Positions 1 to 10,510 of a stretch of DNA of 64,000 nt are shown in pieces. The DNA comes from Halomonas daqiaonensis (GTDB lineage Bacteria > Pseudomonadota > Gammaproteobacteria > Pseudomonadales > Halomonadaceae): NCBI RefSeq assembly GCF_900109725.1, contig NZ_FOBC01000009.1:104086-168085 (forward strand), read 5' to 3'. Positions within the stretch are counted from its first letter, which is position 1, and the number at the start of each line of letters is the position of its first letter. The notes beneath the pieces were generated by a model. It saw nothing but the letters and a program-made list of their open reading frames with translations. It made no database searches and was not told where the DNA came from. Both the position numbers and the translations under genes were made by a program.

Positions 1-376
1 CGCCCTGGCGGTCGGTGATGGTCTCGTAGGCGATGCAGGTGGCACCGCTCTCCATCAGGCCGCGGGTGAGCTTTTCCTCGGCGGCCAGGTGCAGGTAGGT
101 GAAGAGTGTCTGGCCGGCCTTGAGACGTGCGACCTCCTCGGCCTGCGGCTCCTTGACCTTGAGGATCAGCTCGGCACCGTCCCAGACCTTGGCCACATCG
201 GTCTCGAGGCACGCACCGGCAGCCTCATAGGCGGCATCCGGAAAGCCAGCACCCTCGCCGGCACCGGCCTGGACGGTAACCCTATGGTCGCGGGCAACGA
301 GTTCCCGGGCCCCGGTGGGGGTCAGGGCGACACGATACTCGTGGTTCTTGATCTCCTTGGGCACGGCGATCTGCAT
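1..376 (-). CDS. ald: Alanine dehydrogenase, N-terminal part (gene runs off the left edge)
   Basis: Only the first 125 codons are inside the window. The product would interconvert L-alanine and pyruvate plus ammonia with NAD in the cytoplasm. The N-terminus MQIAVPKEIKNHEYRVALTP is typical of the AlaDH/PNT family. Arg15, Lys75 and His96 fall at the positions used for substrate binding and catalysis in characterised alanine dehydrogenases. The start at 376 has AGGAG eight bases upstream. The related transhydrogenase alpha subunit shares this fold, but the residue spacing fits alanine dehydrogenase better. About 230 bp of upstream DNA (377-603) carries no gene and presumably holds its promoter. 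Confidence 0.9.
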   Translation of the reverse strand, partial: MQIAVPKEIKNHEYRVALTPTGARELVARDHRVTVQAGAGEGAGFPDAAYEAAGACLETDVAKVWDGAELILKVKEPQAEEVARLKAGQTLFTYLHLAAEEKLTRGLMESGATCIAYETITDRQG

Positions 377-603
377 GGCTTTCTCCTGCTCGCTGTTGTT
401 GGGTAGCTTTCCTCCCTATTACAGCACAGGTAGTCCATACACGATGAGCTCGCGCGGAAGAACGGAAAATGTCGACAAGAGAAGGCTTCTTAACCAGATA
501 TCTTTCTTCCCGCCAACGCCTCTACAGGAAACCCTTCCACACCGCTCCGAGGTCGCCTGGAGGCGTCTCGCCCAGGGGAGAGTCAGACAGGCCACAGGCT
601 GTC

Positions 604-924
604 TCAGGACTCTCGGTGGGTGCCACAGCTCCAGCAGGTATCGAAGACGCCTTCGAGGTGCTCCCCGCATCCCGGACAGGTCCATGCCGGACGGTCATTC
701 GCCCCTTCCAGTGTCTGCTGGATCAGGGCCTCGGCCCGTTCGCGGTTATGGGGCGCCACCCAGACTTCAGGTTCGCACTCCCCCAGCGGCAGCTCACCGG
801 CGCCGCCACCCAGGCTCATGTTGCGCAGCTCTGCGGGAATGCCGGCTGCGGTCAGCACGTTGTGCACGTGACTGACCAGCAGCGCATTGGAATGCGCAAA
901 GGCGCGAACGTAGCCGAGAAGCAT
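604..924 (-). CDS. DUF2007 (putative signal-transducing) protein with C-terminal zinc ribbon
   Basis: A 106-residue protein. Residues 1-70 match the small DUF2007 fold (ALLVSHVHNVLTAAGIPAEL, then GGGAGELP and PEVWVA), which is widespread in proteobacteria without a defined biochemical role. The C-terminus adds a four-cysteine zinc ribbon, CPGCG followed by CWSCG. It starts 6 bp after the rlmI stop on the same strand, so the two are probably cotranscribed. A short inverted repeat (585-604) overlaps the stop region and may help end transcription. Function is unknown; nucleic-acid or protein binding through the ribbon is only a guess. Confidence 0.75.
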   Translation of the reverse strand: MLLGYVRAFAHSNALLVSHVHNVLTAAGIPAELRNMSLGGGAGELPLGECEPEVWVAPHNRERAEALIQQTLEGANDRPAWTCPGCGEHLEGVFDTCWSCGTHRES

Positions 925-930
925 CGCGAA

Positions 931-2127
931 CTAGTCCCGGAAGACGCGCATGCCCAGGGCCTTGAGATAGGACGTTTCGGGAATGGCCGGATGGACCGGG
1001 TGATCCGGCCCCTGGTGGCCCTGGAACAGGATCTGTCCCTGGCGATCCTGGTGACGCACTGCCCCGCGCACCACATCCACCAGGCGCTCCGGGGTCAGGT
1101 GCATGGAACAGGAGGCGGAGAGCAGAAGGCCGTCGCGTCCCAGCAGTCGCATCGCCTCGCGGTTGAGCTTGCCATAGGCACGCTCGCCATTGGGAATATC
1201 CTTGCGCTTGCGAATGAAGGCGGGCGGGTCGAGGATCACCACGTCGAACTCCTCGCCCTCGGCCTTGAGGGCCGCTAGGACCTCGAAGGCATCGCCCTCG
1301 CCTACCGCCACCTGCTCGTGAAGCCCGTTCAGGGCGGCATTCTCGGCGACATGCTCGAGTGCCGGACCCGAGGCATCCACGCAGAGCACCTCCCGGGCAC
1401 CGTTGGCCGCGGCCTGAATGCCCCAGCCACCCACATAGCTGAACAGATCGAGCACCCGCTTGCCGGCCACCAGGCCATTGAGCCAGGCACGGTTGACCCG
1501 GTGATCGAAGAACCAGCCGGTCTTCTGGCCGTCGAGCACCGGGGCAACGAACTGCACGCCGTTCTCCTCCAGCAGCACTCGGTCGGGCAACTCACCCTTG
1601 ACGACCTCGACGCCGGCCTCCAGGCCCTCCTGGCGGCGCCCGCTGGTATCGTTGCGCAGCACCACCGAGGACGGCGACAACACCTTGTCCAGGGCGTCGA
1701 GGAGCTCGGGCAGTACTGCCTGCATGCCGGCAGTATTGAGCTGCACGACCAGCACGTCGCCGAAGCGGTCGATCACCAGCCCCGGCAGCAGGTCGCCCTC
1801 GCCGTGCACCAGGCGATAGAAGGGCTTGTCGAAGAGGCGTTGGCGCAGCGCCAGTGCCTGGTTGAGGCGGTGGACCAGCAGCGAGCGATCGAGCCCCTGC
1901 GACGGGTCGCGGGAGACCATGCGCGCGCAGATCAGCGAGTGCGGATTGACATAGGCGACCCCCATGGCCTTGCCATTGGCGGCCTCGATCACCACCTGCG
2001 CGCCGGGCTCGATCTCCTTGATCGGCGTGGCCTGGGTGTCGATCTCGTTGGAATAGAGCCAAAGATGGCCGGCCTTGAGGCGACGGTCGGCGTTCTTCTT
2101 CAGGCGCAGTGAGGGGAGTGCGGTCAT
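931..2127 (-). CDS. rlmI: 23S rRNA m5C1962 methyltransferase RlmI-like
   Basis: A 398-residue SAM-dependent methyltransferase (E. coli RlmI has 396). An N-terminal PUA-like domain (LRLKKNADRRLKAGHLWLYS) leads into a Rossmann methyltransferase. Motif I is DLFSYVGGWGIQAA near residue 228, motif IV is DPPAF at 300-304, and the SCS of motif VI at 339-341 carries the expected catalytic cysteine. The ATG at 2127 was chosen because the family begins just before the LRLKK segment; 17 more residues are open upstream but look like read-through. It lies 50 bp downstream of mutM and 6 bp before the DUF2007 gene, forming a minus-strand cluster. Confidence 0.88.
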   Translation of the reverse strand: MTALPSLRLKKNADRRLKAGHLWLYSNEIDTQATPIKEIEPGAQVVIEAANGKAMGVAYVNPHSLICARMVSRDPSQGLDRSLLVHRLNQALALRQRLFDKPFYRLVHGEGDLLPGLVIDRFGDVLVVQLNTAGMQAVLPELLDALDKVLSPSSVVLRNDTSGRRQEGLEAGVEVVKGELPDRVLLEENGVQFVAPVLDGQKTGWFFDHRVNRAWLNGLVAGKRVLDLFSYVGGWGIQAAANGAREVLCVDASGPALEHVAENAALNGLHEQVAVGEGDAFEVLAALKAEGEEFDVVILDPPAFIRKRKDIPNGERAYGKLNREAMRLLGRDGLLLSASCSMHLTPERLVDVVRGAVRHQDRQGQILFQGHQGPDHPVHPAIPETSYLKALGMRVFRD

Positions 2128-2177
2128 GGGGGTGTCTCGTGAAAGGGTGGAGGGGCGTCGGCGGGGCCGCGCCGCCA

Positions 2178-3014
2178 TCAGGTCTGGCAGTGGCCGCAGA
2201 ACACGCTGGCCCGCTGGCCCAGGGTCACCAGGCGCAGTTCGGCGCCACAGCGCCGGCAGGGCTGGCCATCGCGCCCGTAGACATTGAGTCGCTGCTTGAA
2301 GTAGCCCGGCTCGCCGGTGCCGCTGACGAAGTCGCGCAGGGTGGTGCCGCCCTGAGTGATGGCGGCGGCCAGCACCTCGCGCACCGCCGCCGCGAGCCGC
2401 GCGTAACGCTCCCGGGAGATGCGCCCGGCCTCGCGGCGCGGGTCGATGCCGGCCAAGAATAGGGCCTCGGCGGCATAGATATTGCCTACCCCAACCACGA
2501 CGGCGTTATCCATGAGGAAAGGCTTCACCGCCAGGCGGCGCCCGCGGGAGAGCCAGTAGAGGCGCTCGCCATCGAAGGCCTCCGAGAGGGGTTCCGGCCC
2601 CAGCCGCGCCAGGCGAGTGTCCTGCTCCTCGCTGCCGGCCAGCCAATCAACGAAGCCAAAGCGACGCGGGTCGTGATAGCGCAGGATGGCGCCATCGTCG
2701 AGCACCAGGTCGAGATGGTCATGCTTCTTGGGCAATTCGCCCAGGCGGGCGATACGCAGGCTGCCGGACATACCCAGGTGCCAGAGCAAGGTGCCGCCCT
2801 TCTCGTCCTGCCCCGGCCGGGAGAGCGGCAGCAGCAGGTACTTGGCACGCCGGGCGAGCTTGCCGATGCTCGCCCCGACCAGCCGCTCGACGAGGTCCGC
2901 CGGCACTGGCACGCGCAGGTGAGCCTGGCGCACGATCACTTCGACGATCTCGCGGCCTTCCACATGAGGAGCGATACCACAGCGAGTGGTCTCGACTTCG
3001 GGCAGCTCGGGCAT
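2178..3014 (-). CDS. mutM: Formamidopyrimidine-DNA glycosylase (Fpg/MutM)
   Basis: A 278-residue base-excision-repair glycosylase/AP lyase that removes 8-oxoguanine and formamidopyrimidines. It begins [10 protein letters not shown], giving the N-terminal Pro (Schiff-base nucleophile) and Glu expected after Met removal; this fixes the start at 3014. A C-terminal zinc finger has two Cys pairs (CRRCG ... CGHC). The helix-two-turn-helix core includes [15 protein letters not shown]. It sits just after rpmB-rpmG, as in E. coli, where radC-rpmB-rpmG-mutM is also a block. Confidence 0.96.
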   Translation of the reverse strand: MPELPEVETTRCGIAPHVEGREIVEVIVRQAHLRVPVPADLVERLVGASIGKLARRAKYLLLPLSRPGQDEKGGTLLWHLGMSGSLRIARLGELPKKHDHLDLVLDDGAILRYHDPRRFGFVDWLAGSEEQDTRLARLGPEPLSEAFDGERLYWLSRGRRLAVKPFLMDNAVVVGVGNIYAAEALFLAGIDPRREAGRISRERYARLAAAVREVLAAAITQGGTTLRDFVSGTGEPGYFKQRLNVYGRDGQPCRRCGAELRLVTLGQRASVFCGHCQT

Positions 3015-3108
3015 GGTCTCGTCCGGAGGGGCGGCAATACGCAAGAACCCGACCATGGGGCCGGGTTCAAGCTGACAGGCTTGTACCTGCGGTGGAAGCG
3101 ACCAAGAA

Positions 3109-3264
3109 CTACTTGATCTTACCTTCCTTGTACATCACATGCTTGCGGACGACCGGGTCGAACTTCTTCATTTCGAGCTTATCCGGGGTATTCCGCTTGT
3201 TCTTGTCGGTGGTGTAGAAGTGACCGGTACCGGCACTGGAAATCATTCTGATCTTGTCGCGCAT
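3109..3264 (-). CDS. rpmG: 50S ribosomal protein L33
   Basis: A 51-codon gene encoding [20 protein letters not shown] and ending with the lysine-rich [13 protein letters not shown]. Length and sequence match proteobacterial L33. It lacks the CxxC zinc-binding pairs, so it is the zinc-independent (C-) form, as in E. coli. It lies 26 bp downstream of rpmB and is presumably cotranscribed with it. Confidence 0.96.
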   Translation of the reverse strand: MRDKIRMISSAGTGHFYTTDKNKRNTPDKLEMKKFDPVVRKHVMYKEGKIK

Positions 3265-3290
3265 GACGGTTGTCTCCCGTGGTAAATCGC

Positions 3291-3527
3291 TTAGACGGCT
3301 TCGCCGCGCTTGCGGATATCGCCGAGCACCGCCTCGATGCCCTTCTTGTCGATGATGCGCATGCCCTTAGAGGATACGCGCAGCTTGACGAAGCGCTTCT
3401 CGGCCTCCACCCAGAAACGGTGGGAATGCAGGTTCGGCACGAAACGACGGCGCGTCTTGCGCTGGGAGTGTGAAACGTTGTTACCAGTCACCGGGCGCTT
3501 GCCGGTAACCTGACATACTTTGGACAT
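3291..3527 (-). CDS. rpmB: 50S ribosomal protein L28
   Basis: A 78-residue protein beginning [20 protein letters not shown], the L28 signature, followed by [16 protein letters not shown]. The ATG at 3527 is preferred over the in-frame ATG four codons upstream because all L28 proteins begin at MSKVC. A good sigma70-type promoter lies upstream at 3638-3666. It is the first gene of the rpmB-rpmG pair. Confidence 0.97.
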   Translation of the reverse strand: MSKVCQVTGKRPVTGNNVSHSQRKTRRRFVPNLHSHRFWVEAEKRFVKLRVSSKGMRIIDKKGIEAVLGDIRKRGEAV

Positions 3528-3637
3528 GAGAGCCTCCAACCGCTTGGCCAGGTGGTTAGACCTGAGTGTTCAAAACCTGTCGGGCAAACCGGGACGAGCC
3601 CGTCGTCATTTGACCCAAGGGAATTCAAAGGGTGCAC

Positions 3638-3666
3638 TTTATACCAGATGCCTCCGCATTCGGCAA
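3638..3666 (-). promoter_or_regulatory. Predicted sigma70 promoter for rpmB-rpmG
   Basis: Read on the minus strand: TTGCCG (3666-3661), a 17-bp spacer, then TATAAA (3643-3638). Transcription would begin about 100 bp upstream of the rpmB start. Spacing is ideal and the -10 is strong. The call rests on sequence match only. Confidence 0.6.
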
Positions 3667-3679
3667 GCGACGCGGCGTA

Positions 3680-4354
3680 TCATAACCACCCCCGCTCCGC
3701 GAAGGAGACGACTTCCCCATCCCCCACCACGAAATGGTCCAGCACGCGGACCTCGAACAGCCCGAGCGCCTCGCGTAGCCGCTCGGTGATGCGCCGGTCG
3801 GCATCAGAGGGCTCGGCCACGCCGGAAGGGTGGTTGTGGGCGAAGATGATGGGGCCGGCGCCCAGCTCCAGGGCGCGGCGGGCCACCTCGCGAGGGTAGA
3901 CCGAGGCGCTGTCCAGGGTGCCACAGAACAGCGATTCGTAGCGGATCACGCGATGCTGGCTGTCGAGGAAGAGCGCGGCAAACTCCTCGTGGCCGAGATG
4001 ACGCAACCGAGCTGCGAGGTAGGCACGCACCAGCGTTGGCGAGGTCAGCACATCGCCCCGGCTCAGTTGGCTGGCGAGATGCCGTCGCGACAGCTCAAGA
4101 GTGGCCTGGAGCTGGGCATACTTGGCCATGCCCATGCCGCGTTCGGCGCAGAAGCGCGCCTGGTCGGCCTCCAGCAGCTGGCGCAGCCCGCCAAAGGCGG
4201 ACAGCAGGTCGCGAGCCAAGTCCACCGCCGAGCGCCCCTCCACGCCGACACGCAGAAAGATCGCCAACAGTTCCGCATCGGAGAGCGCCTCCGCCCCCAA
4301 GGCTAGCAACTTTTCCCGGGGACGCTCCCCCTCCGGCCAGTCCCGAATCGACAT
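3680..4354 (-). CDS. radC: RadC family JAB/MPN-domain protein
   Basis: A 224-residue protein with an N-terminal helix-hairpin-helix-like region ([14 protein letters not shown]) and a C-terminal JAMM metalloprotease-like domain. The metal motif is HNHPSG at about residue 173 followed by SDAD. The enzymatic role of chromosomal RadC is unresolved; the historical link to DNA repair in E. coli was traced to another gene. The start at 4354 was chosen because AGGGAGG lies five bases upstream; a start eight codons earlier lacks this. It is divergent from coaBC, as in Pseudomonas and E. coli. Confidence 0.9.
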   Translation of the reverse strand: MSIRDWPEGERPREKLLALGAEALSDAELLAIFLRVGVEGRSAVDLARDLLSAFGGLRQLLEADQARFCAERGMGMAKYAQLQATLELSRRHLASQLSRGDVLTSPTLVRAYLAARLRHLGHEEFAALFLDSQHRVIRYESLFCGTLDSASVYPREVARRALELGAGPIIFAHNHPSGVAEPSDADRRITERLREALGLFEVRVLDHFVVGDGEVVSFAERGWL

Positions 4355-4467
4355 CCCCGCCTCCCTGCCTGACGCCATTGATTCTCAGTGTAGTCGGCCC
4401 GGCGGCTACGCAAGGTGCAACGCCGATGGTAAGGTAGGCGCCTGTTCATCTTCCCGGGGTCACGCCC

Positions 4468-5763
4468 ATGTCTTCGCTTTCCGGACGGCGTTTGCTGCTC
4501 GGTATCAGTGCTGGCATCGCCGCCTACAAGAGCGCCCAGCTCGCCCGCCTGCTCACGCAGGCAGGGGCCGAAGTGCGCGTGGTGATGACCGAGGGCGCCC
4601 AGGCCTTCATCACGCCACTGACGCTCCAGGCGCTGACCGGAGAAGCGGTGCGCACCTCGCTGCTCGACCCCGAGGCCGAGGCCGGCATGGGGCATATCGA
4701 GCTGGCCCGCTGGGCCGACACCATCCTGATCGCCCCAGCCACTGCCGACCTGATGGCGCGCCTCGCCCAGGGCCTGGCAGACGACCTGCTGACCACCCTG
4801 TGCCTGGCAAGCGAAGCCGAGAAAGTGATGGCCCCGGCCATGAACCAGGCCATGTGGCGTCATCCTGCCACCCAGCGCAACGCGGGCCAGTTGGCCGAGG
4901 ACGGCTGGCAGCTGCTTGGGCCGGACAGCGGTGGCCAGGCCTGCGGCGATGTGGGGCCAGGCCGCATGCTCGAGCCAGAGGCGATCCTGGTAGCGCTGCT
5001 TTCCACGGCGACCGACGCCGCGACCTCCATGGCGCCCTCAGGGGCATCTCACGAAATGTCGGCCAGGCCGGAAGCGTCACGGGAGGCAGAGGGCCTGACC
5101 GTCACCATCACTGCTGGCCCCACCCGGGAGCCGCTGGATCCGGTGCGCTACCTCTCCAACCACAGCTCCGGCAAGATGGGCTTCGCCCTGGCTGGCGCCG
5201 CCGCCTCGCTGGGGGCCCGAGTACGGCTGATCAGCGGCCCGGTCGCCCTGCCGACACCAGACGGCGTCGAGCGCACCGACGTGGAGTCGGCCCGGGAGAT
5301 GCACGAGGCCGCCCAGCGGTTGGCCGCCGACAGCGATATCTTCATCGGCTGCGCCGCCGTCGCCGACTATCGGGCCGAGTCGGCCGCCGAGCACAAGATC
5401 AAGAAGGTCGAGGGCGAGGAGGGCCTCACCCTGCGGCTGGTCAAGAATCCCGACATCATCGCCTCCGTGGCCGCCCTGCCCCAGGCACAGCGCCCACTGG
5501 TAGTGGGGTTCGCCGCCGAGACCCGCGACCTGGAGGCCTACGCCCGGGACAAGCTGACCCGCAAGGGGCTCGACATGATCGTTGCCAACGATGTCTCCCG
5601 GGCCGGGCTCGGCTTCGGCAGCGACGACAACGCCGCCCTCCTGCTGTGGCGTGAAGGTGATGGCGAAGGCGGCGAGAGCCTCGCGCCCCAGCCCAAGTCG
5701 CAGCTCGCCCTGGCGGTGATGCGCCGTGCCCTGGCCTGCCTGGCGCAATATCACGCCCCCTGA
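4468..5763 (+). CDS. coaBC: Bifunctional phosphopantothenoylcysteine decarboxylase / phosphopantothenate-cysteine ligase
   Basis: A 431-residue coenzyme A biosynthesis enzyme. The N-terminal CoaC flavodomain has [18 protein letters not shown], the catalytic His in [12 protein letters not shown], the PAMNQAMW substrate clamp and the [13 protein letters not shown] loop. The C-terminal CoaB domain begins near [19 protein letters not shown] and contains AAVADYR and KIKK. The linker between domains (about residues 185-208) is rich in Ala/Ser and longer than in E. coli. It starts a plus-strand run with dut 23 bp downstream. Confidence 0.97.
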   Translation: MSSLSGRRLLLGISAGIAAYKSAQLARLLTQAGAEVRVVMTEGAQAFITPLTLQALTGEAVRTSLLDPEAEAGMGHIELARWADTILIAPATADLMARLAQGLADDLLTTLCLASEAEKVMAPAMNQAMWRHPATQRNAGQLAEDGWQLLGPDSGGQACGDVGPGRMLEPEAILVALLSTATDAATSMAPSGASHEMSARPEASREAEGLTVTITAGPTREPLDPVRYLSNHSSGKMGFALAGAAASLGARVRLISGPVALPTPDGVERTDVESAREMHEAAQRLAADSDIFIGCAAVADYRAESAAEHKIKKVEGEEGLTLRLVKNPDIIASVAALPQAQRPLVVGFAAETRDLEAYARDKLTRKGLDMIVANDVSRAGLGFGSDDNAALLLWREGDGEGGESLAPQPKSQLALAVMRRALACLAQYHAP

Positions 5764-5786
5764 CACCGAATGCCCGAGGATTTCCG

Positions 5787-6284
5787 ATGTCCAGCCTCAG
5801 CGATCGCCCTCGCCTCGCCGTCCGGTTACTCGACGAGCGCCTGCGTGACTTCATGCCCCACTACTCCACCCAAGGCTCGGCCGGCATGGACCTGCGCGCC
5901 CTGCTGGATGCACCCCTGACCCTGGCACCCGGGCAGTGCGAACTGGTGCGCACGGGGCTTGCCATCCACATTGCCGACCCGGGCCTCGCCGGGATGATCC
6001 TGCCCCGCTCGGGGCTGGGTCACAAGCATGGGATCGTGCTCGGCAACCTGGTGGGGCTGATCGATTCCGACTACCAGGGCGAGCTGATGATCTCCACCTG
6101 GAACCGTGGCAATGCACCCTTCACCATCGAGCCCCTCGAGAGGCTGGCACAGTACGTGCTCGTTCCCGTGGTGCATGCCGAGCTGGAGGTCGTCGATGCC
6201 TTCGACACCAGCCACCGGGGGGCCGACCCGCGTGGCACCGGCCAACGTGGCACCGGAGGATTCGGCAGCTCCGGTCGTCACTGA
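5787..6284 (+). CDS. dut: Deoxyuridine 5'-triphosphate nucleotidohydrolase (dUTPase)
   Basis: A 165-residue homotrimeric dUTPase that hydrolyses dUTP to dUMP and pyrophosphate, limiting uracil in DNA. The motifs appear in order: [31 protein letters not shown], and the C-terminal phosphate-binding [11 protein letters not shown]. The tail before the last motif carries an extra Arg/Gly-rich stretch ([16 protein letters not shown]), making the protein slightly longer than E. coli Dut (151-152 residues). It is located directly after coaBC, the usual proteobacterial order. Confidence 0.96.
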   Translation: MSSLSDRPRLAVRLLDERLRDFMPHYSTQGSAGMDLRALLDAPLTLAPGQCELVRTGLAIHIADPGLAGMILPRSGLGHKHGIVLGNLVGLIDSDYQGELMISTWNRGNAPFTIEPLERLAQYVLVPVVHAELEVVDAFDTSHRGADPRGTGQRGTGGFGSSGRH

Positions 6285-6338
6285 CACAACCCACAGGGAC
6301 GATACCCAGCCACACGATACCCATACAGGACGGACCCC

Positions 6339-7736
6339 ATGACCCAGGAAGCGCACCAGGCAGTCCCCGCCTCCATCTTTCGTGCCTACGATATTCGCGG
6401 CATTGTCGACGAGACCCTGACCGAGACGAGCGTCGCGCTGATCGGTCGAGCCATCGGAAGCGAGGCCCGGTCTCGCGGTGAGTCCACCGTGGTCGTCGCC
6501 AGGGACGGGCGCCTCTCCGGCCCGCGACTGCTGGCGGCCCTGACCCACGGCCTGATGGCGTCGGGTTGCGACGTCGTCGACATCGGCATGGTTCCCACCC
6601 CGGTGCTCTACTTCGCCACCCATGTGATCGAGGGAACGGCCTCTGGCGTGATGGTCACCGGCAGCCACAACCCGCCGGACTACAACGGTTTCAAGATCGT
6701 ACTGGGCGGCGAGACGCTCTCCGGCGACGCCATTACCGCGCTGCACACCCGTATCACGGAGGGCGAGCTGGTCTCGGGCCAGGGCAGCGTGAGTGAACAG
6801 GATCTGCGCGAGGCCTACTTGGAACGTATCCTCGGCGACGTCACCCTCGACCGCCCGCTCAAGGCGGTGGTGGACTGCGGAAACGGCGTCGCCGGCGAGC
6901 TGGGCCCACAACTGGTAGAGAGACTCGGCGCCGAGACACTCCCGCTGTTTGCAGAAATCGACGGCACCTTCCCCAACCACCACCCGGATCCGGGCAAGCC
7001 CGAGAACCTCCAGGACCTGATTCGCACTGTGCAGGAGACCGGCGCGGACATCGGCCTCGCCTTCGACGGCGACGGCGACCGCCTGGGCGTGATCACGCCG
7101 AGCGGCACGCTGATCTACCCCGATCACCTGCTGATGGCCTTCGCCGAGGACATGCTGTCGCGCAACGCCGGCGCCCGCGTGATCTTCGACGTCAAGTGCA
7201 CCGGCAACCTGACGCGGGTGATCGAGGAAGCCGGCGGAACACCGGAGATGTGGCGCACCGGTCACTCGCTGATCAAGGCGCGCATGAAGGAGACCGGTGC
7301 CCTGCTGGCCGGCGAGATGAGCGGCCACATCTTCTTTCAGGAGCGCTGGTATGGCTTCGACGACGGCCTCTACGCCGCCGCACGCCTGCTGGAGATCCTG
7401 TCGAAGCAGGCTGACGACGCCGACACCTTCTTCGCCCGCTACCCCCAAGATGTGGGCACCCCGGAGATCAACATCACGGTGACCGACGAGACCAAATTCG
7501 ATCTGGTGGCCAGGCTAGCTCGTGAGGGCGACTTCGGCGAGGACGGTATCAAGACGACTCTGGACGGCATTCGTGTCGACTACCCGGACGGCTGGGGCCT
7601 GTGCCGCGCCTCCAATACCACGCCGGTGCTGGTGCTGCGCTTCGAGGGTAAGGACGACGCCGCCCTGGCACGCATCCGCAGCCGCTTCGCCGACGCCCTC
7701 GCCCAGGTGTCGCCCGACCTCACACTGCCCCTCTGA
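6339..7736 (+). CDS. algC: Phosphomannomutase / phosphoglucomutase (AlgC type)
   Basis: A 465-residue alpha-D-phosphohexomutase converting mannose-6-P or glucose-6-P to the 1-phosphates for exopolysaccharide and LPS synthesis. Ser109 in TGSHNPPDYNG is the phosphoserine site. The Mg-binding loop is DGDGDR near residue 244, the sugar-binding loop is GEMSGH, and the phosphate-binding region RASNTTPVLVLRFE is near the C-terminus. Length agrees with P. aeruginosa AlgC (463). The order dut-algC-argB is the same as in Pseudomonas. Confidence 0.94.
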   Translation: MTQEAHQAVPASIFRAYDIRGIVDETLTETSVALIGRAIGSEARSRGESTVVVARDGRLSGPRLLAALTHGLMASGCDVVDIGMVPTPVLYFATHVIEGTASGVMVTGSHNPPDYNGFKIVLGGETLSGDAITALHTRITEGELVSGQGSVSEQDLREAYLERILGDVTLDRPLKAVVDCGNGVAGELGPQLVERLGAETLPLFAEIDGTFPNHHPDPGKPENLQDLIRTVQETGADIGLAFDGDGDRLGVITPSGTLIYPDHLLMAFAEDMLSRNAGARVIFDVKCTGNLTRVIEEAGGTPEMWRTGHSLIKARMKETGALLAGEMSGHIFFQERWYGFDDGLYAAARLLEILSKQADDADTFFARYPQDVGTPEINITVTDETKFDLVARLAREGDFGEDGIKTTLDGIRVDYPDGWGLCRASNTTPVLVLRFEGKDDAALARIRSRFADALAQVSPDLTLPL

Positions 7737-8690
<954 letters not shown>

Positions 8691-8731
8691 GCCCTCCGGC
8701 CCGATCCACCCACCGACAAGAACATGATGCC

Positions 8732-9343
8732 ATGACGCAGGAAACACCCATCCCCAGTCGCCGCGAGCAGATCCTGCAGGGCCTGGCGCTGATGCTGGAG
8801 GAAGACAGTGGCAAGCGCATCACCGTGGCTGCCCTGGCCCGCCAGGTCGGCGTCTCTGAGGCAGCGCTCTATCGCCACTTCCCCAGCAAGGCGCGAATGT
8901 TCGAGGGGCTGATCGAATTCATCGAAGAGACACTCTTCGAGCGCATCGGCCGCATCCTCGACGAGGTGCCGGAGGCGGTGCCGCGCTGTGGCCAGATCCT
9001 TACCCTGGTGCTGGCCTTCGCCGAGAAGAACCCCGGCCTCTCGCGCCTGCTGGGCGGCGACGCCCTGACCGGCGAGACGGCACGGCTGCGCCTTCGCATC
9101 CACCAGCTCTTCGAACGCCTCGAGACCCAGCTCAAGCAGGTGCTGCGCGAGGCGGAACTGCGCGAGGGACGGCGCCCCTCACTGCCCGTCTCGGCGGCCG
9201 CCAACCTGCTGCTCGCCCATCTCGAAGGGCAGATCTCTCGCTATGTGCGCAGTGATTTTCGCCACCGCCCCACCGAACACTGGGACGACCAGTGGGCGCT
9301 GCTTTCGGCCCAACTATTGCGGGAGAGCTCGCAGCCGGCGTAA
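8732..9343 (+). CDS. slmA: Nucleoid occlusion factor SlmA (TetR family)
   Basis: A 203-residue TetR-fold DNA-binding protein. In E. coli SlmA binds chromosomal sites and blocks FtsZ assembly over the nucleoid. The helix-turn-helix VAALARQVGVSEAALYRHFPSKARMFEGL at about residues 32-60 matches SlmA, as does the body (LARLLGGDALTGE-like and GQISRYVRSDFRHRPTEHW). It follows coaBC-dut in E. coli too. Here algC and argB lie between dut and slmA. A strong terminator follows. Confidence 0.93.
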   Translation: MTQETPIPSRREQILQGLALMLEEDSGKRITVAALARQVGVSEAALYRHFPSKARMFEGLIEFIEETLFERIGRILDEVPEAVPRCGQILTLVLAFAEKNPGLSRLLGGDALTGETARLRLRIHQLFERLETQLKQVLREAELREGRRPSLPVSAAANLLLAHLEGQISRYVRSDFRHRPTEHWDDQWALLSAQLLRESSQPA

Positions 9344-9393
9344 AGCGAGCGCCGAGCGCCGCAGGATGATAATGCCGTCGTGACCGGTATCAA

Positions 9394-9434
9394 CAAGAAA
9401 CCCCGCCGAATCGAGTATCCGGCGGGGTTTCTTG
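9394..9434 (+). terminator. Rho-independent terminator after slmA
   Basis: A perfect 15-bp inverted repeat (left arm 9394-9408, right arm 9420-9434) with an 11-nt loop. The left arm has AAGAAA and the right arm TTTCTT, so it can act in both directions. It is positioned between slmA and the oppositely oriented rpoH. Confidence 0.9.
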
Positions 9435-9525
9435 TTCGTTACCTCAACACTTACCGCCCGTCACTGAGCAGCTTGGCGGCTCGGTGCTTGGCAGCTTGAC
9501 GCTGCCCGAAGGGCGCTCGACGCTA

Positions 9526-10392
9526 TCATGCCGCCAGGGCATCGCCGATCTGCTGGCGGATCTTCTTCATGGCATTCTTCTCGAGCTGGCGGATGCGCTC
9601 GGCAGAAACGCCGTAGACATCGGCCAGCTCGTGCAGGGTGGCCTTGTTATCCCCTAGCCAGCGACGCTGAAGGATGTCCCGCGAGCGCTCGTCAAGGGCC
9701 TCAAGGGCCTGCTGCAGACGGTGCGTGGCATCCTGCTCCCAGTCGCTGTCCTCGAGCTGAGTGGCCGGATCACCACTGGCATCATCGAGGAAGTGCACCG
9801 GTGCCTGATAGGCGGACTCGTCGTCCTCGCCCGGCGAGGCATCGAAACCGGCATCGTGGGCCGACAGGCGTCCTTCCATCTCGCGCACCACTTCGGGCTT
9901 GACGTCGAGGTCCTTGGCAATGGCATCGACCTCGTCGCTGTTCAACCAGGCCAGTCGCTTCTTCGCGCCCCGCAGGTTGAAGAACAGTTTGCGCTGGGCC
10001 TTGGTGGTGGCGATCTTGACGATGCGCCAGTTGCGCAGCACGAACTCGTGTATCTCGGCCTTGATCCAGTGCACGGCGAAGGAGACCAGCCGCACGCCCT
10101 GGTTGGGGTCGAAGCGCTTGACAGCCTTCATCAGGCCGACGTTGCCTTCCTGGATAAGGTCGGCCTGGGGCAGGCCATAGCCGGAATAGCTGCGAGCGAT
10201 ATAGACGACGAAACGCAGGTGCGACAGCACCAGACGGCGCGCCGCCTCGAGATCACCCTCGTCGTGCAGGCGAAAGGCCAGCTCGCGCTCTTCGTCGACG
10301 GTCAGCATGGGGATGCCGTTGACCGCCTGGATGTAACCGTTCAGGTCATGACCCGGGGAGAGTTGACCCACCGGTAGAAGACTGGTGCTCAT
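9526..10392 (-). CDS. rpoH: RNA polymerase heat-shock sigma factor sigma-32
   Basis: A 288-residue sigma factor (E. coli 284). Region 2 has [40 protein letters not shown]; the RpoH box is visible as QRKLFFNLR; region 4 ends with [27 protein letters not shown]. The ATG at 10392 is preceded by AAGGAG 11 bases upstream, while the in-frame ATG nine codons earlier has no Shine-Dalgarno. It lies downstream of ftsX on the same strand, as in E. coli (ftsY-ftsE-ftsX-rpoH). Confidence 0.97.
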   Translation of the reverse strand: MSTSLLPVGQLSPGHDLNGYIQAVNGIPMLTVDEERELAFRLHDEGDLEAARRLVLSHLRFVVYIARSYSGYGLPQADLIQEGNVGLMKAVKRFDPNQGVRLVSFAVHWIKAEIHEFVLRNWRIVKIATTKAQRKLFFNLRGAKKRLAWLNSDEVDAIAKDLDVKPEVVREMEGRLSAHDAGFDASPGEDDESAYQAPVHFLDDASGDPATQLEDSDWEQDATHRLQQALEALDERSRDILQRRWLGDNKATLHELADVYGVSAERIRQLEKNAMKKIRQQIGDALAA

Positions 10393-10510
10393 GTGCAGGT
10401 TGTCTCCTTCGAAACCCATAAGGCTGTACGTGGTTGCCGCGTGAGACGGTGAAGACCGACGAAAGTTCCGGCTGGTGCCCGATATCCCGTGGATTCGGCC
10501 GGCGCTCGCC

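Noticed and set aside
469..2112. Two plus-strand open frames (269 and 264 codons) opposite the DUF2007 and rlmI genes
   Set aside because: They are antisense to well-supported conserved genes and arise from high GC; the translations are His/Gln-rich and match no family.
4101..5654. A 517-codon plus-strand frame across radC and coaBC
   Set aside because: It is out of frame with coaBC and gives an Arg/Pro/Gly-rich product without domains. CoaBC motifs are all in the other frame.
5826..7448. A 540-codon minus-strand frame opposite dut and algC
   Set aside because: Antisense shadow of two confidently identified enzymes.
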